Assembly: GCA_949152475.1 (NCBI GenBank)
Contig: OX424558.1
Coordinates: 40,478,751-40,542,750 of the forward strand
DNA: 64,000 nucleotides
Origin: Terebella lapidaria
Taxonomy: Eukaryota; Annelida; Polychaeta; Terebellida; Terebellidae
Direction of reading: 5' to 3'
Each line of letters starts with the position of its first letter. Position 1 is the stretch's first letter. Below are positions 45,988-57,100 of this stretch, piece by piece. Below the pieces are notes generated by a model. The model ran no database searches. It worked only from the letters and a program-made list of their open reading frames with translations, and had not been told where the DNA came from. The translations under genes were made by a program, and so were the position numbers.

Positions 45988-47073
45988 TCAGTTATGAGTT
46001 ACTGTTGATGTCAGAAATTGGTTGTTCCTGGCTACAGGCTCCGTATCCGCCAGGCTGTGCGAATTCTCATGGGAAACCTTGATGGTTGTTGCTTCCTCTG
46101 CAAGGTTCTCATGAGACCTGCTGATGCTTGTTGCTTCCTCCGCAAGGTTCTCATGAGACCTGCTGATGCTTGTTGCTTCCTCCGCAAGGTTCTCATGAGA
46201 CCTGCTGATGCTTGTTGCTTCCTCCGCAAGGTTCTCATGAGACCTGCTGATGCTTGTTGCTTCCTCCGCAAGGTTCTCATGAGACCTGCTGATGCTTGTT
46301 GCTTCCTCCGCAAGGTTCTCCTGAGACCTGCTGGTGCTTGTTGCTTCCTCCGCAAGGTTCTCATGAGACCTGCTGGTGCTTGTTGCTTCCTCCTCAAGGA
46401 TCTCCTGAGATCTGCTGGTGCTTGTTGCTTCCTCCGCAAGTATCTCCTGGGAACTATTGGTGCTTATTGCTTCCTCCGCACGGTTCTCCCGGGTTTTGTT
46501 ATCAATTGTCTCCCCTTGCTTCCTCTGAAGGAATTGTTGGTGACTCTCCAGGTAACCGATCTCCACCTGGTTGATGATGAACCTAAAGAGCTTGCTCCAG
46601 GTTTGCCGCGTGCTGCTGTCGTAGGCCCGCCCCAGGTACTTAGCCCACACATCGTTCATGGCGTAAAAGAACACCTGGAAGATGCCGTGTGAGAAGCCGG
46701 GGATGCGAGAGTGGTGCTGGCCGAGCTGCCGTAGGTTGGGGATGTGGATCACCTCCCACGCGTCCATGTTGCTGACTGTCATCCGCACGGCGTTGATGAA
46801 GCGAATGGCGTGACTTTTGAAGTACGGGTGTCGGAGAAGTTCGTCCCCGGAGGCGCTATGGAATGGGAAGAACTCCTTAACGTCCGGACGCAGTTCAAAA
46901 ATCCGCAGAAAGATGTCAGACGCCAGGCCGTCAGACTGTCCGTCCAATGTTTGCCACACATTCCGAATGGCAGACTTCTCGATCTCTGAAAGCTCCGGGA
47001 CGTCATTCAGATCCGACTGGAGAACAACTGCCGCCTCTAGCAACTGTCCACTTGTGGAGCACGTCACGCCCAT
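45988..47073 (-). CDS. Globin with candidate N-terminal acylation motif and a 14-residue repeat tail
   Basis: A single uninterrupted frame encodes 361 aa from ATG 47,073. Residues about 29-175 form a globin fold: SEIEKSAIRNVWQTL (helix A), EFFPF with the CD-corner Phe, FKSHAIRFINAV with distal His88, and LRQLGQHHSRIPGF with proximal His121. Both haem ligands are present, so haem binding is expected. The wording resembles neuroglobin/globin X types. I chose Met 47,073 over the upstream in-frame Met at 47,100 because it has A at -3 and G at +4 and gives MGVTCS, an N-myristoylation consensus plus a palmitoylatable Cys, as in globin X; membrane attachment is inference. The C-terminal ~180 residues hold about ten SHENLAEEATSISR-type repeats and no known domain. 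The frame is intronless, unusual for this family; a further 5' exon or a retrocopy is possible. Confidence 0.85.
   Translation of the reverse strand: MGVTCSTSGQLLEAAVVLQSDLNDVPELSEIEKSAIRNVWQTLDGQSDGLASDIFLRIFELRPDVKEFFPFHSASGDELLRHPYFKSHAIRFINAVRMTVSNMDAWEVIHIPNLRQLGQHHSRIPGFSHGIFQVFFYAMNDVWAKYLGRAYDSSTRQTWSKLFRFIINQVEIGYLESHQQFLQRKQGETIDNKTRENRAEEAISTNSSQEILAEEATSTSRSQEILEEEATSTSRSHENLAEEATSTSRSQENLAEEATSISRSHENLAEEATSISRSHENLAEEATSISRSHENLAEEATSISRSHENLAEEATSISRSHENLAEEATTIKVSHENSHSLADTEPVARNNQFLTSTVTHN
46070..46495 (-). repeat. 42-bp coding minisatellite in the globin gene
   Basis: About ten units encode 14-residue repeats (S-H-E-N-L-A-E-E-A-T-S-I-S-R and variants). Four to five central units are almost identical at DNA level, while units nearer the globin domain have diverged (SQEIL, TSTSR). 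The frame is kept throughout. Confidence 0.93.
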
Positions 47074-47570
47074 CCTATTATACATCCAGACGTTTTGCAT
47101 ATAAATAGGTTGACATTTGAAACTCTGACATCTAGCAATCTACATGTAGCAGGCGTATATCCAGTAGTTTCATCTATTACAAACAGATTTACTATTACCA
47201 AGTTGACATGCCAAGTTCGTATGGAATTTTAACAAACGGCAGCTCGACTTCAAAAGGAGTGTTCTGTTCACTGTATAGCTCCGGAAATAGTATGGTTTTG
47301 TCTCCAATAGTCCAGGAATTCCATTGATCCGATTGACTTAAAGCCGCTTCGTTTTTCCCTGTGATGCTCAGTTCTCTTCGCGGACCGCATTGCCTGTGAG
47401 TCACTGGAGCAGTATGATGTCTGACCATGCTGATGGCACGCTAAGGTGTATACAGACCCTGTGGGGTGTGACACAGTCGGGCCACACGGGGTTCTATCGA
47501 CCGCCGGCAGTGTGCTCTCGGCGCAGCTCAATGTGAGAAAACAGCGACTTACACATTTTCAGACAGACAC
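47074..47570 (-). other. Upstream region of the globin gene
   Basis: An in-frame but poorly placed ATG (47,100, T at -3) and an AT-rich CTATTTATA lie directly upstream. No clear promoter or upstream coding exon is visible. Confidence 0.35.
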
Positions 47571-47574
47571 GACC

Positions 47575-48160
47575 TTTCATTCAAATCACTAGGTTGTCGA
47601 AATCAAGTTCCAGTTCAAGTCCAACACTTACAGGTGCAGAATGTAGGGATATAAGATTCCAGGTAGACATAACCGTTTATATTAAAAACTCTAGGCTGTC
47701 GGAAATCAAGTTCCCGCTCAAGTCCAACACTTACAGGTGCAGAATGAAGGGATATAAGATTTAAGGTAGACATAACCGTTCACATTTTTAAACACTCTAG
47801 GCTCTTTGGAATCAAGTTACAGTTCAAGTTCAACACTTACAGGTGCACAATGTACGGATATAAGTTTTACAGGATATAAGATTTGCAGAATGTAGGGATA
47901 TAAAATTTCAGGTAGACATAACCGTACACATCAAACACTCTAGGTTGTCTGGAATCAAGTTACAGTTCAAGTTCAACACTTAGCATGCTTAGAGGTGCAC
48001 AATGTAGGGATATAAGATTTCAGGTAGACATAACTGTTCACATTGAACACTCTAGACTGTTTGGAATCAAGGTACAGTTCAAGTCCAACACTTACAGGTG
48101 CAGAATCTAAGGAAATAAGAATTCAGGTCGACATAATTGCGAACTATGAACACTTGAGAC
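47575..48160. repeat. ~102-142-bp tandem repeat, five to six units
   Basis: The landmark AATCAAGTTCCAGTTCAAGT (or AAGTTACAGTTCAAGT), then 'ccaacacttacaggtgcagaatgtagggatataagatt' and 'aggtagacataaccg', recurs near 47,605, 47,710, 47,814, 47,956 and 48,069. Confidence 0.9.
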
Positions 48161-48269
48161 TCTCAAGTTTATTATTATGAGATTTGTGGATTATATGACT
48201 TAATACATGTCCGTAACACAAACGTAAACACTATATTCAAATGTTTTGTCATCAGCGACACAACTTCAG

Positions 48270-48445
48270 CACTAGTGGCCACTCCAAGTCATTAGAGGCC
48301 ACTCCAAGTCACTAGAGGTCACTTCCGGTGACTAGAGGTCACTCCAAGTCACTAGAGGTCACTTCAGATGACTAGAGGTCCCTCCAAGTCACTAGAGGTC
48401 ACTCCATGTCACTGATTGTCACTTCGTGTCACTAGTGATCACTCC
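48270..48445. repeat. ~20-bp minisatellite (TCACTAGAGG/TCACTCCAAG)
   Basis: About nine head-to-tail units of CACTAGAGGTCACTCCAAGT with variation mostly at CCAAG/TCCGG/TCAGA. Confidence 0.9.
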
Positions 48446-48674
48446 AGATCAAGCTCTTGGTCACCAAAAGTGAGTCATGAGTCACTGACTACAGTGCAGT
48501 GCAAGGAACCTATAAAGCTGTCATTTAAATCTCGAAAAGCGGTCGTGTTTATCATCAATACAGTCAGTATACTTGAGTCTGAGTGTTCTGTTTGTATGTA
48601 AGAAAACGAATTCACAGACGAATTAGCAATTCGAGTTATATCTTCGTTCATTCATTGTCCAAAAGCTGATTTGT

Positions 48675-48780
48675 GTATTCTAGGTTCTTTGGTTTACCAT
48701 TCGGGCGTTATGTTCTTTGGGTCCATCATTCGGCTTTAATATGCTCTCTGGGTCTACCATTCGGGCTTTATGGCCTGTCA
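48675..48780. repeat. ~43-bp tandem repeat
   Basis: Three units share 'ggg(t/tc).taccattcggg(c)gttatg' wording at about 48,690, 48,720 and 48,757. Confidence 0.65.
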
Positions 48781-48869
48781 TCTGAATCTTGGTATGCAGA
48801 GATCACTCCAACATCACGTTATGACCGATGTTTAACAACACACACACAAACTCATGTGCGACCTACCCG

Positions 48870-49080
48870 TTATAACGCCCTGTCAGTCATCATGACGGCC
48901 TACCTGTCATAACTCCATGTCAGTCATCACGGCGTCCTACCCGTCATAACGCCATGTCAGTCATCATGGCGGCCTACCTGTCATAACTCCATGTCAGTCA
49001 TCACGGCGTCCTACCCGTCATAACGCCATGTCAGTCATCATGGCGGCCTACCTGTCATAACTCCATGTCAGTCATCAGCC
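48870..49080. repeat. 37/74-bp higher-order tandem repeat
   Basis: The alternating units 'ggcctacctgtcataactccatgtcagtcatca' and 'cgtcctacccgtcataacgccatgtcagtcatca' make a 74-bp double unit repeated about three times. Confidence 0.9.
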
Positions 49081-49119
49081 GACAATATATTATGTTTTAG
49101 ATGTAAGATCTATTACCAC

Positions 49120-50430
49120 CTCTACAAACAGATTTTTATTATGCCAATAACAAATGTAAAATACACCGTTTCGGAATAGAAACAAAGCCCGACCAAATAG
49201 TTTATCCAAGGATACATTGGCGACTTGTGAAGTGTATGTGAAGTGTAGTTGTCTCTACTGTACACCTGATGGAATTAGTATACGACTGCCCAACAACCTA
49301 GGAAAAATAATACATGTGTATATCAATCCGAAACAAACCCCATGAAAGTACCTGGTCATAAGCTATAGGCTACGGAGTCGATGGTATCCTCGGGGACAGA
49401 TTTAACGTGCACCAGCAATGACACCGGCTCATTATACTATCCATTTTGTCGCATGACCTTGAAAATAGGGTCACTGATCAAATTCAAGGTCACGAGAATA
49501 TTCAGCACGATTATGTTATTTCCTATATGTCCACAATTGATTGCTAAGTTGAAATTTCGGATTTCTAATTTATTTTCATAAGCTATTGGGCAGCTATTTG
49601 ACAGCCTACTGATTCCATCAGGATACAGTAGAAACAACTACATTACAAACACTGTCTGCCCCTGATGAAACCAGTGTGTTCTTTGACAAACTATTTGGTG
49701 GGATTTGTTTCTATTCCGAAATGTTGTATTTTACGTTCGCTATTGTCATCATTAAAATCTACTATCGGTGGTAACAGGCTTTGTTTCTATTGCAAAAATA
49801 TTGTATTTTACGTTTGTGGTTGGCATCATTAAAATTTGGTTGTATTGGTGGTAATAGATTGATACTTACATTGATACTTACATTCATACCACAAAGCCGG
49901 TGTCATTGCTGGTGGATATGTTGTACGATGGCGGCCATATTTAGATCTAGTGTTCTTGCCCTTGAGAATAAAGCGAGAACACGGAATCACGAAGCGAACA
50001 GTCGAAATTACATTTCGTTATTTCGCTTAGTACTCTCGACTTTTCACTCATGTTTTTGCGTTTTCGCCTAATTTCCATGGGCTCAAACATGAAATCTTGA
50101 AATGGCCGCCGTTAAACATGTTAAAGGTGGACGTTAAATCTGTCCCCGAGGAAACCAAACCATAAACTCAGTAGCCTTTTGGCTTGTGATTAGGTACCTT
50201 GATTATGTACTTGTCAATACCATCAGGTGTACAGTAGAAACAACTACCTTTCGCACACTGTCTGCCCCTGATGACACCAGCTAGTGTGTTCTTTAGCAAA
50301 CTATTTGGTGGACTTGTTTCTATTCCGAAATGCTTTATTTCACGTTTGTTATTGTCATCATTGAAATCTAGTCGTATCTGTGGTAATAGGTTGATACTTA
50401 CATTGGACCCCATCCTTCATTTCTTTTGAA
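49120..50430. mobile_element. Composite inverted/direct repeat element
   Basis: CCTCGGGGACAGATTTAACG at about 49,388 is mirrored at about 50,133, and CACCAGCAATGACACCGGC near 49,408 is mirrored near 49,897. Outside and inside these, a ~150-bp block containing CAAACTATTTGGTGG and TTTCTATTCCGAAATG occurs at 49,626-49,760 and 50,230-50,400, and inverted at 49,130-49,290. No protein is recognised. It looks like nested copies of one repeat family. Confidence 0.7.
49450..49562. repeat. Solitary monomer of the ~134-bp satellite
   Basis: GACCTTGAAAATAGGGTCA, then 'caaattcaaggtcacgagaatattcagca' and 'atttcctatatgtccacaattgattgctaa', is one unit of the satellite seen at 10-11 kb and 35-37 kb, here without an array. 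Confidence 0.8.
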
Positions 50431-50936
50431 TGCATGTAAGTAAATGTGAATGATATCATTAAAATCTGGTCTGGACAACAAGTGAATCCAGTGGATCAGC
50501 TTAGATAGTGAAGGCTGCAATTTCCTTTGACCATATATTGAAGTGCCTACTTATTGTTGCCTCCATCAGGTCGGAGGAGGCGACAAATTCAAATACGATA
50601 AAAACGGCCCATGTGTGGATGCGATTGCCCGATCCTGCTACTGTATATTCCCGGAGCATTTGGTTTAAATATATTGGTCTCAACAACCAGATGGTTAAAA
50701 ACAATAAGAAAAATATTCCCCGACTTTGTGGGAATGGCTTGTGATCTACAGAACAGTGGGAACCCTATAATTGCAGTATGTCATGACTGCAGAAGTCTAG
50801 ACTCACATAAAATTCACATTCCCCACACACACTGGAATCAAGCTACGCACTGCTAGGAGGCGACACATGTCTTTCACTACATTTCCTGACGCTTACTTGT
50901 TTTCATAATAAAATATCGAAGAATGAAGATCCGTAT
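50431..50936. other. Gene-free stretch before the duplication array
   Basis: Short frames on both strands near 50,500-50,850 with no recognisable domain. Confidence 0.35.
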
Positions 50937-53062
50937 CAAGCTGTTTTGTAACTGGCGGACTGTAATTTCCTGACGGAGAGCTCCGCATTCCAAATGGATT
51001 GTGGTTTACTAAACCTTGTTCACATTATACATTCATGAAAATTTCCCTCTATCTGCACTAACATTTCACCCATACCTGAAGTACCTGGTAATCTGATAGT
51101 GTAACCCCAGAAATAGTTAACAGTTAATGCATCTTCGTGACACTTTTCATTGACATTTATCATGTCCTATCACATGTCAACAACATTTAAGACACGTAAC
51201 CTCAAACGTTTTGAGAAACCAAGTTAATTATTCTAGGTATTTTATGTTCCATTTTATTCCGGCTCTCATGTGCATCTGTTACATGAATTGTGTGGGTGTT
51301 TGGTTGTCAATACACGTGTATAACATAGATCAACAATCTATTTATGCTCCGAGTACGCAAAGTCATAGGCCATACTAATAAATACATGTCCATACACCAA
51401 AATGAAATAACAGAGCATGCGCTCTCCACAAACTTGCAAGCACTCTCCATAATTGGTCATTGCATCATTACATCTGAAAAGAACACCACAGATAGAATCT
51501 AGGAAACCATAATGGGTCGCTGTGAGAAGTTGGTGCACTACAGAACCCAACTGCGCCTCGGCTCGCCCGCCTCTCTGAACCCATTCATAATGTTGAACCA
51601 CGCTGCAGTACAGTACATCAACTGGGACTTTTTTTTCACGTTCTAAACTTTACCTTGCTGAGTTTGGCAAGTGATCGATATGATTGTACGTTTGTAAATA
51701 GATTTGTGATACAATTAGTATTTCTGGTTCATCGCGCACATTTCAAACCGAATGAAAGCCAACTGGCGAGACAACATCGTCATGTTCGTAAACATTAATT
51801 CCGTATTTAATCCCGAACAAAATGCGAGCTAGTATTAGCTGAGCTACCAAGTGAAGGACGATTTTCAGGTACGTGGTGTAAGCAATAGCTAATGACATGT
51901 TCCTAGAACATTCGGTGAGTTATCGCGTACCGTGATGGGGGTAAGATGACAGATATGCCATTTTATTGACGTCATCTAACTCCCATCCCCATAAAATGGC
52001 AATACATGTATTATTCGGGTAAGTGATAAGCAGAGTTTATGTATTTAGATTATCAAGATTTCAACCACAAGTACAATATGAATCTGATGACACAATCAGT
52101 ACCATGGAACCAATACCCAAATGTAAAATATCTGATCGATCAAACCGAGTTCGTTATCCAATCTCAAATCCAGTGTCTGGCGAAATTGAAAAATCTCAAA
52201 GAATTTCATGAAACTCCAAACATGGCAACAAGGAGGTGGAATGTGACACCCATCTTTTATTCCAAAAAGTAATACGCAATCGAACATTGCCGCATTTTTG
52301 GCATAAGTTTGGTGTATTTAACGGGCAAATCGTGATAGCGTCCGTATAATCTCTTGGAGTCAGCTAAATATTAGTCTTGACAAAACACATCTTAGTCCCG
52401 ATAGTTTAGAGACTAGCTTGAAAACAAAAAACTTCGTATCTACGGTTCGGTATGGAACACAGTCTATGCTGGTGGCAGGGGATTTTTGCTCCACAATGAC
52501 CGGTGCATGTCGGAAGACTGTCTCGATGCGATCGAATTCAGCACATTTTTCTCGATACATGTATATCTAAAACCATATTCTTCGTTTCGGTGTAATTCCA
52601 TGTCGATTCCGTCAAGTTATTTCCGGTTGAATCGAGATTGAATTCAATTTATCAGTTTGCAATGAATCATCGTTTTCTTCATTCCATCGATTTGTTCCTT
52701 GATTGGGTCGTTTGGTTTATGGTTCGTTTAGAGGTTCAGGGTTCGTCTGAAGAAGTATTTTGTGAAAGATGGACGGAACGATGTCTTGTATGAGTCAACT
52801 TGACTTTTTTCGTTCCTGTGTACGAATTTATTTGTGATAGCTCTGGATATTTGAAAGGGTATCACATTATGATGTAGGTATATGTTGACATTTAAATGCT
52901 GACACAGGTCTGAGAATCCTTGAATAATGTTCGCAGACTCAGCACCAAATTTGTAATAACAATTATCCACATAAACCTCAGAGAAAGCGTCCAAAACTAA
53001 AGAAGGATCCGTTGGTTTAAACACAAAGTACATTAAACAGAGTCATCAGGCTTTCACAAAGA
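50937..53062 (+). repeat. Duplicon without a gene (first spacer of the dermatopontin cluster)
   Basis: 51,240-51,970 matches 53,340-53,930, 54,180-54,770, 59,130-59,730 and 61,930-62,540. 52,020-52,700 matches 54,790-55,510, 59,740-60,450 and 62,545-63,260. 52,860-53,062 matches the DNA just upstream of the dermatopontin start codons. It is the oldest-looking, most diverged repeat of the cluster unit. Confidence 0.85.
52960..53062 (+). promoter_or_regulatory. Orphan dermatopontin upstream segment
   Basis: 'tttggtttaaacacaaag.acat...cagagtcatcaggctttcacaaagat' is the same as about 100-30 bp upstream of the start codon of the gene at 60,688. The match then breaks off at about 53,062 and the sequence continues with AAGCTGTTTTGTAAATGGC. 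The gene body is missing. Confidence 0.7.
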
Positions 53063-53090
53063 TCAAGCTGTTTTGTAAATGGCAGACTGC

Positions 53091-54771
53091 AATTCCCTGA
53101 CAGAGAGCTCCGCATTCCAATTGGATGTGGTGAACTAAACCTCGTTGACATTATACATTCAGACAAATTTCCTTGAATCTGAACGAACATCTCACCCATA
53201 CCTGAAGTACCTGGTAATCTGATACAGTAACCCCAGAAATACTTAACAATTAATGCATCTTTGTGACAACTATCATTGACATTTAACATGTCATATTGCA
53301 TGTTCAACAACATTTAAGATACGTAACCTCAAACTTTTTGAGAAAAACAAGTGGAATATTCCAGGTATTCTATTTTCAATTTCATTCCGGCTTTCATGTA
53401 CATCGGTTACATGAATTGTGTGGGTGTTTGGTTGTCAATACACGTGTATAGCATAGATCGACAATCTATTTATGCTCCGAGTACGTAAAGTCATAGGCCA
53501 TACTAATAAATACATGTCCATACACCAAAATAAAATATCAGAGCATACACTGTCCATAAACTTGCAAGCACTCTCCATAATTGGACATTGCATCATTATA
53601 TCTGAACAGAACACAACAGATAGGATCTAGAAATCCACAATGGGTCGCTGTGGGGAGGGGTTGGTGTACTACAGAACCTAACTACCACACGGCTCGCCCG
53701 CCTGTATGGGACCATTCATGTTGTTGCACCACGCTGCAGTACAGTACATCAACTGGGACTTTTGTTTCACGTTTTAAACTTTACCTTGCTGAGTTTGTAA
53801 AGAGAAGGACGATTTTCAGGTACGTGGTGTAAGCAATAGCTAATGATATGTTCCTAAACATACGGCGAGTTATCGCGTACCGTGATGGGGGTAAGATGAC
53901 AGATATGCCATCTTATTGATGGCATCTGTCAATTCCCTGACAGAGAGCTCCGCATTCCAATTGGATGTGGTGAACTAAACCTCGTTGACATTATACATTC
54001 AAGACAAATTTCCTTGAATCTGAACGAACATCTCACCCATACCTGAAGTACCTGGTAATCTGATACAGTAACCCCAGAAATACTTAACAATTAATGCATC
54101 TTTGTGACAACTATCATTGACATTTAACATGTCATATTGCATGTTCAACAACATTTAAGATACGTAACCTCAAACTTTTTGAGAAAAACAAGTGGAATAT
54201 TCCAGGTATTCTATTTTCAATTTCATTCCGGCTTTCATGTACATCGGTTACATGAATTGTGTGGGTGTTTGGTTGTCAATACACGTGTATAGCATAGATC
54301 GACAATCTATTTATGCTCCGAGTACGTAAAGTCATAGGCCATACTAATAAATACATGTCCATACACCAAAATAAAATATCAGAGCATACACTGTCCATAA
54401 ACTTGCAATCACTCTCCATACTTGGACATTGCATCATTATATCTGAACAGAACACAACAGATAGGATCTAGAAATCCACAATGGGTCGCTGTGGGGAGGG
54501 GTTGGTGTACTACAGAACCTAACTACCACACGGCTCGCCCGCCTGTATGGGACCATTCATGTTGTTGCACCACGCTGCAGTACAGTACATCAACTGGGAC
54601 TTTTGTTTCACGTTTTAAACTTTACCTTGCTGAGTTTGTAAAGAGAAGGACGATTTTCAGGTACGTGGTGTAAGCAATAGCTAATGATATGTTCCTAAAC
54701 ATACGGCGAGTTATCGCGTACCGTGATGGGGGTAAGATGACAGATATGCCATCTTATTGACGTCATCTCAC
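53091..54771. repeat. 841-bp nearly identical tandem duplication
   Basis: 53,091-53,930 is repeated at 53,931-54,771, from AATTCCCTGACAGAGAGCTC on. By eye only a few differences occur (one inserted A; AAGCACTC/AATCACTC; AATTGG/ACTTGG). The junction sits at TTGATGGCATCTGTC. The high identity points to a very recent event. Confidence 0.92.
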
Positions 54772-54823
54772 TCCCATCCCCATGAAGTGTCAATATTATT
54801 CGGGTAAGTGATATGTAGATTCT

Positions 54824-55057
54824 ATGTATTTAGATTACCAAGTTATCAACCGCAAGTACAATATGAATCTGATGACACAATCGGTACCATGGAACCAACA
54901 CCCAAATATAAAGTGTCTGATCGATCAAACCGAGCTCGTTATCCAATCTCAAATCCAGTGTCTGTCGAAATTGAAAAATCTCAAAGAATTTCATGAAACT
55001 CCAAACATGGCAACAAGGAGGTGGAATATGACACCCATCTTTTATTCCAAAAAGTAA
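54824..55057 (+). other. 77-codon open frame conserved in four spacer copies
   Basis: Frames at 52,039-52,272, 54,824-55,057, 59,774-60,007 and 62,578-62,811 all begin MYLDYQ and end PIFYSKK without a stop or indel. No domain is recognised. Differences between copies are both silent and amino-acid changing (H/Y, T/S, EL/DF, K/E, M/V). Two other frames of the same segment are also open, so this is weak evidence for a gene. Confidence 0.2.
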
Positions 55058-55936
55058 TACGCAATCGAACATTGCCGCATTTTTGGCATAGGTGTGGTGT
55101 ACTTAATGAGCAAATCGCGATGACGTCAATAGAATCTCATGTAGTTAGCTATTAAACTCAAAGTGACAAAACACATCTTAGTCCCGATACTTTGGAGAAC
55201 ATGCTTAAAAAAACAACAACTTGTATCTACGGTTAGCCCTGGAACACACCATATTCTGGCGACATGGGGTTTTTGCTCCACAATGACCGGTGCATGTCGG
55301 AAGACTGTCTCGATGCGATCGAATTCAGGCACACTTTTATCTTTACATGTATATATAAAACCCTATTCTTCGTTTCGGTGTAATTCCATGTCGATTCCGT
55401 CAAGTTATTCCCGGTTCAATCGAGATTGAACTCAATTTATCAGTTTGGCAATTAACCATCGTTTTCTTCATTTCATCGATTTGTTCCGTTGATTGGGTCG
55501 TTTGGTTTATGTTGGCCAAGTGATGTTCGTTATTATTCATGGATGATGGGGTACTGAGGTTCGTTTAGAGGTTCAGGGTCCGTCTGAAGAAGTATTTTGT
55601 GGATATTTGACAGGGTATCGCTTGCAGTCCACAGTAATTCATTTAGGTCATCGACTGAACTAGTTATCACATTATGAAGTAGCTATATGTTGACATTATA
55701 ATACTTACCCAGAACCAGGTCCCAGAATCCTTGGATACAATGTTCGCAGACTCAACACCAAATTTCTGAGAACAATTGTCCACATAAACCTCAGAGAAAA
55801 TGACATCCACAGATCCAAAACCAAAGAAGAAATCCTTGGTTTAAACACAAAGGACATAAGCAGAGTCATTAGGCTTCCAGGAAGATTCTCTTCTCTGGCG
55901 GTTCTATGATATGTTTATGTACTTGTAATCAGCAGA

Positions 55937-56772
55937 ATGTACGCGCTGGTGTTACTCCTGGCCGGTATGGCGATGACTGGAGCCTTTCAGAACGGATACG
56001 ACCAACATCTGACCTACTCCTGTCCCACTGGGCAGGCATTATACCGGGTCGAGAGTGACTTCTCCATCGTTTTCCTGGTAAGCATCTCACAATGATAACG
56101 TTTGAGTACAAGTGTGCCTCAGAATCACCTTGGAGCCAATCATCCAATCCACGCACTGCTTAGGTGTGCCTCCTCCTTGATCATCAACAATATTTTATTA
56201 TATTGAATTTTATGATGTTTTGTAATTGTATCATATTTTATGAACATATCTGATGTGTTGATGTGTTGCTATGACGGCAGGACAGGCGGTGGGAGTGGTC
56301 ATGCCGGGAGGTGGAGCTGTTGGAGAATGGTCAAGATTGTGACTGGTTTCGAGGGGTTAACAAATACGACAAAGAACTGGACTTTGACTGTCCCAAAGGC
56401 TCGGTGCTCGCCGGAGTGGACAGCACATCCAGCAACTTTTACAGCGACCGCAAGTGGGACTTCAGGTCGTTACTCACAGCACATACTCGCTAGTTTACAA
56501 CTTATACTGCCAACAATTGCCTTGTCGATGTTATGCCAGTACTTTTGCTGACGAGTGTTGATGACTACAGATGCTGTAAAGGCAGTGGTTGGAGTGGTTG
56601 TGAGAAGAAGAATGAACAGACGAGTGAGTATATCAATGATTACTGGGAACATCTCAACTTCGAGACTAACGATTACATGACGGGTGTGTGGAGCGACGAC
56701 AGCTTCTTCCACAGTGATCGTCGCTGGAAGATCCGCACTGCACGCATCGACTGCGCCTCTGCATGTATGTAG
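55937..56772 (+). CDS. DPT-like: Dermatopontin-like secreted protein, gene 1
   Basis: Exons 55937-56077, 56281-56465 and 56571-56772 (phases 0 and 2) give 175 aa. A 16-residue signal peptide (MYALVLLLAGMAMTGA) is followed by FQNGYDQHLTYSCPTGQ. The family's repeated pattern follows: DRRWEWSC, then DCPKGSVLAGVDS with DRKWDFRCC, then SDRRWKIRTARIDC. Nine cysteines are present. Dermatopontins are extracellular matrix proteins; molluscan members occur in shell matrix, and others in the family have lectin-like activity, so the role here could be mineralisation, matrix assembly or defence (inference). Splice sites: CTG|GTAAGC, gacggcag|GAC, TTCAG|GTCG, gactacag|ATG. The DxxW-x-C signatures and full length indicate an intact gene. 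An AATAAA lies at 57,095-57,100. It is the first intact copy of a plus-strand tandem array. Confidence 0.88.
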
Positions 56773-57094
56773 CCATACCACCACCAAAATACATAACAAT
56801 TCTCTCAGGAACCAGTATATTGACAACATCTTTTGTTATTGCATGAATGATTCCATGTCAACACTCAACTGATATTTATATATGTTACAAATGGGCTCAA
56901 TTTCATCTTGTGAATAAGTAAATGGTTCTCAGTAAACTCTGGAATATTGCGGCTATTTGCTGATGGTACAGGGGGGCAAAGGCTATACATTTCTCATATG
57001 TTGGTGTCAATTACGTGGTTTCTATTGCAGTCTGAGTCGTCAGAATCCATCATGCTGCACGATAAAAGGACTGCAACATCTGTTATATACTCTC

Positions 57095-57100
57095 AATAAA
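57095..57100 (+). terminator. AATAAA of dermatopontin gene 1
   Basis: It lies in conserved context (CTCAATAAAACATC), shared with genes 2 and 3. Confidence 0.6.

Noticed and set aside
46018..46692. Plus-strand Cys-rich repeat frame (MRPADACCFLRKVL period)
   Set aside because: Antisense of the globin repeat tail; the minus strand has the globin fold and haem ligands.
55929..56156. Minus-strand frames repeated at every dermatopontin gene
   Set aside because: Antisense shadows of exon 1, repeated because the genes are repeated; the plus strand has signal peptide, splice sites and family motifs.
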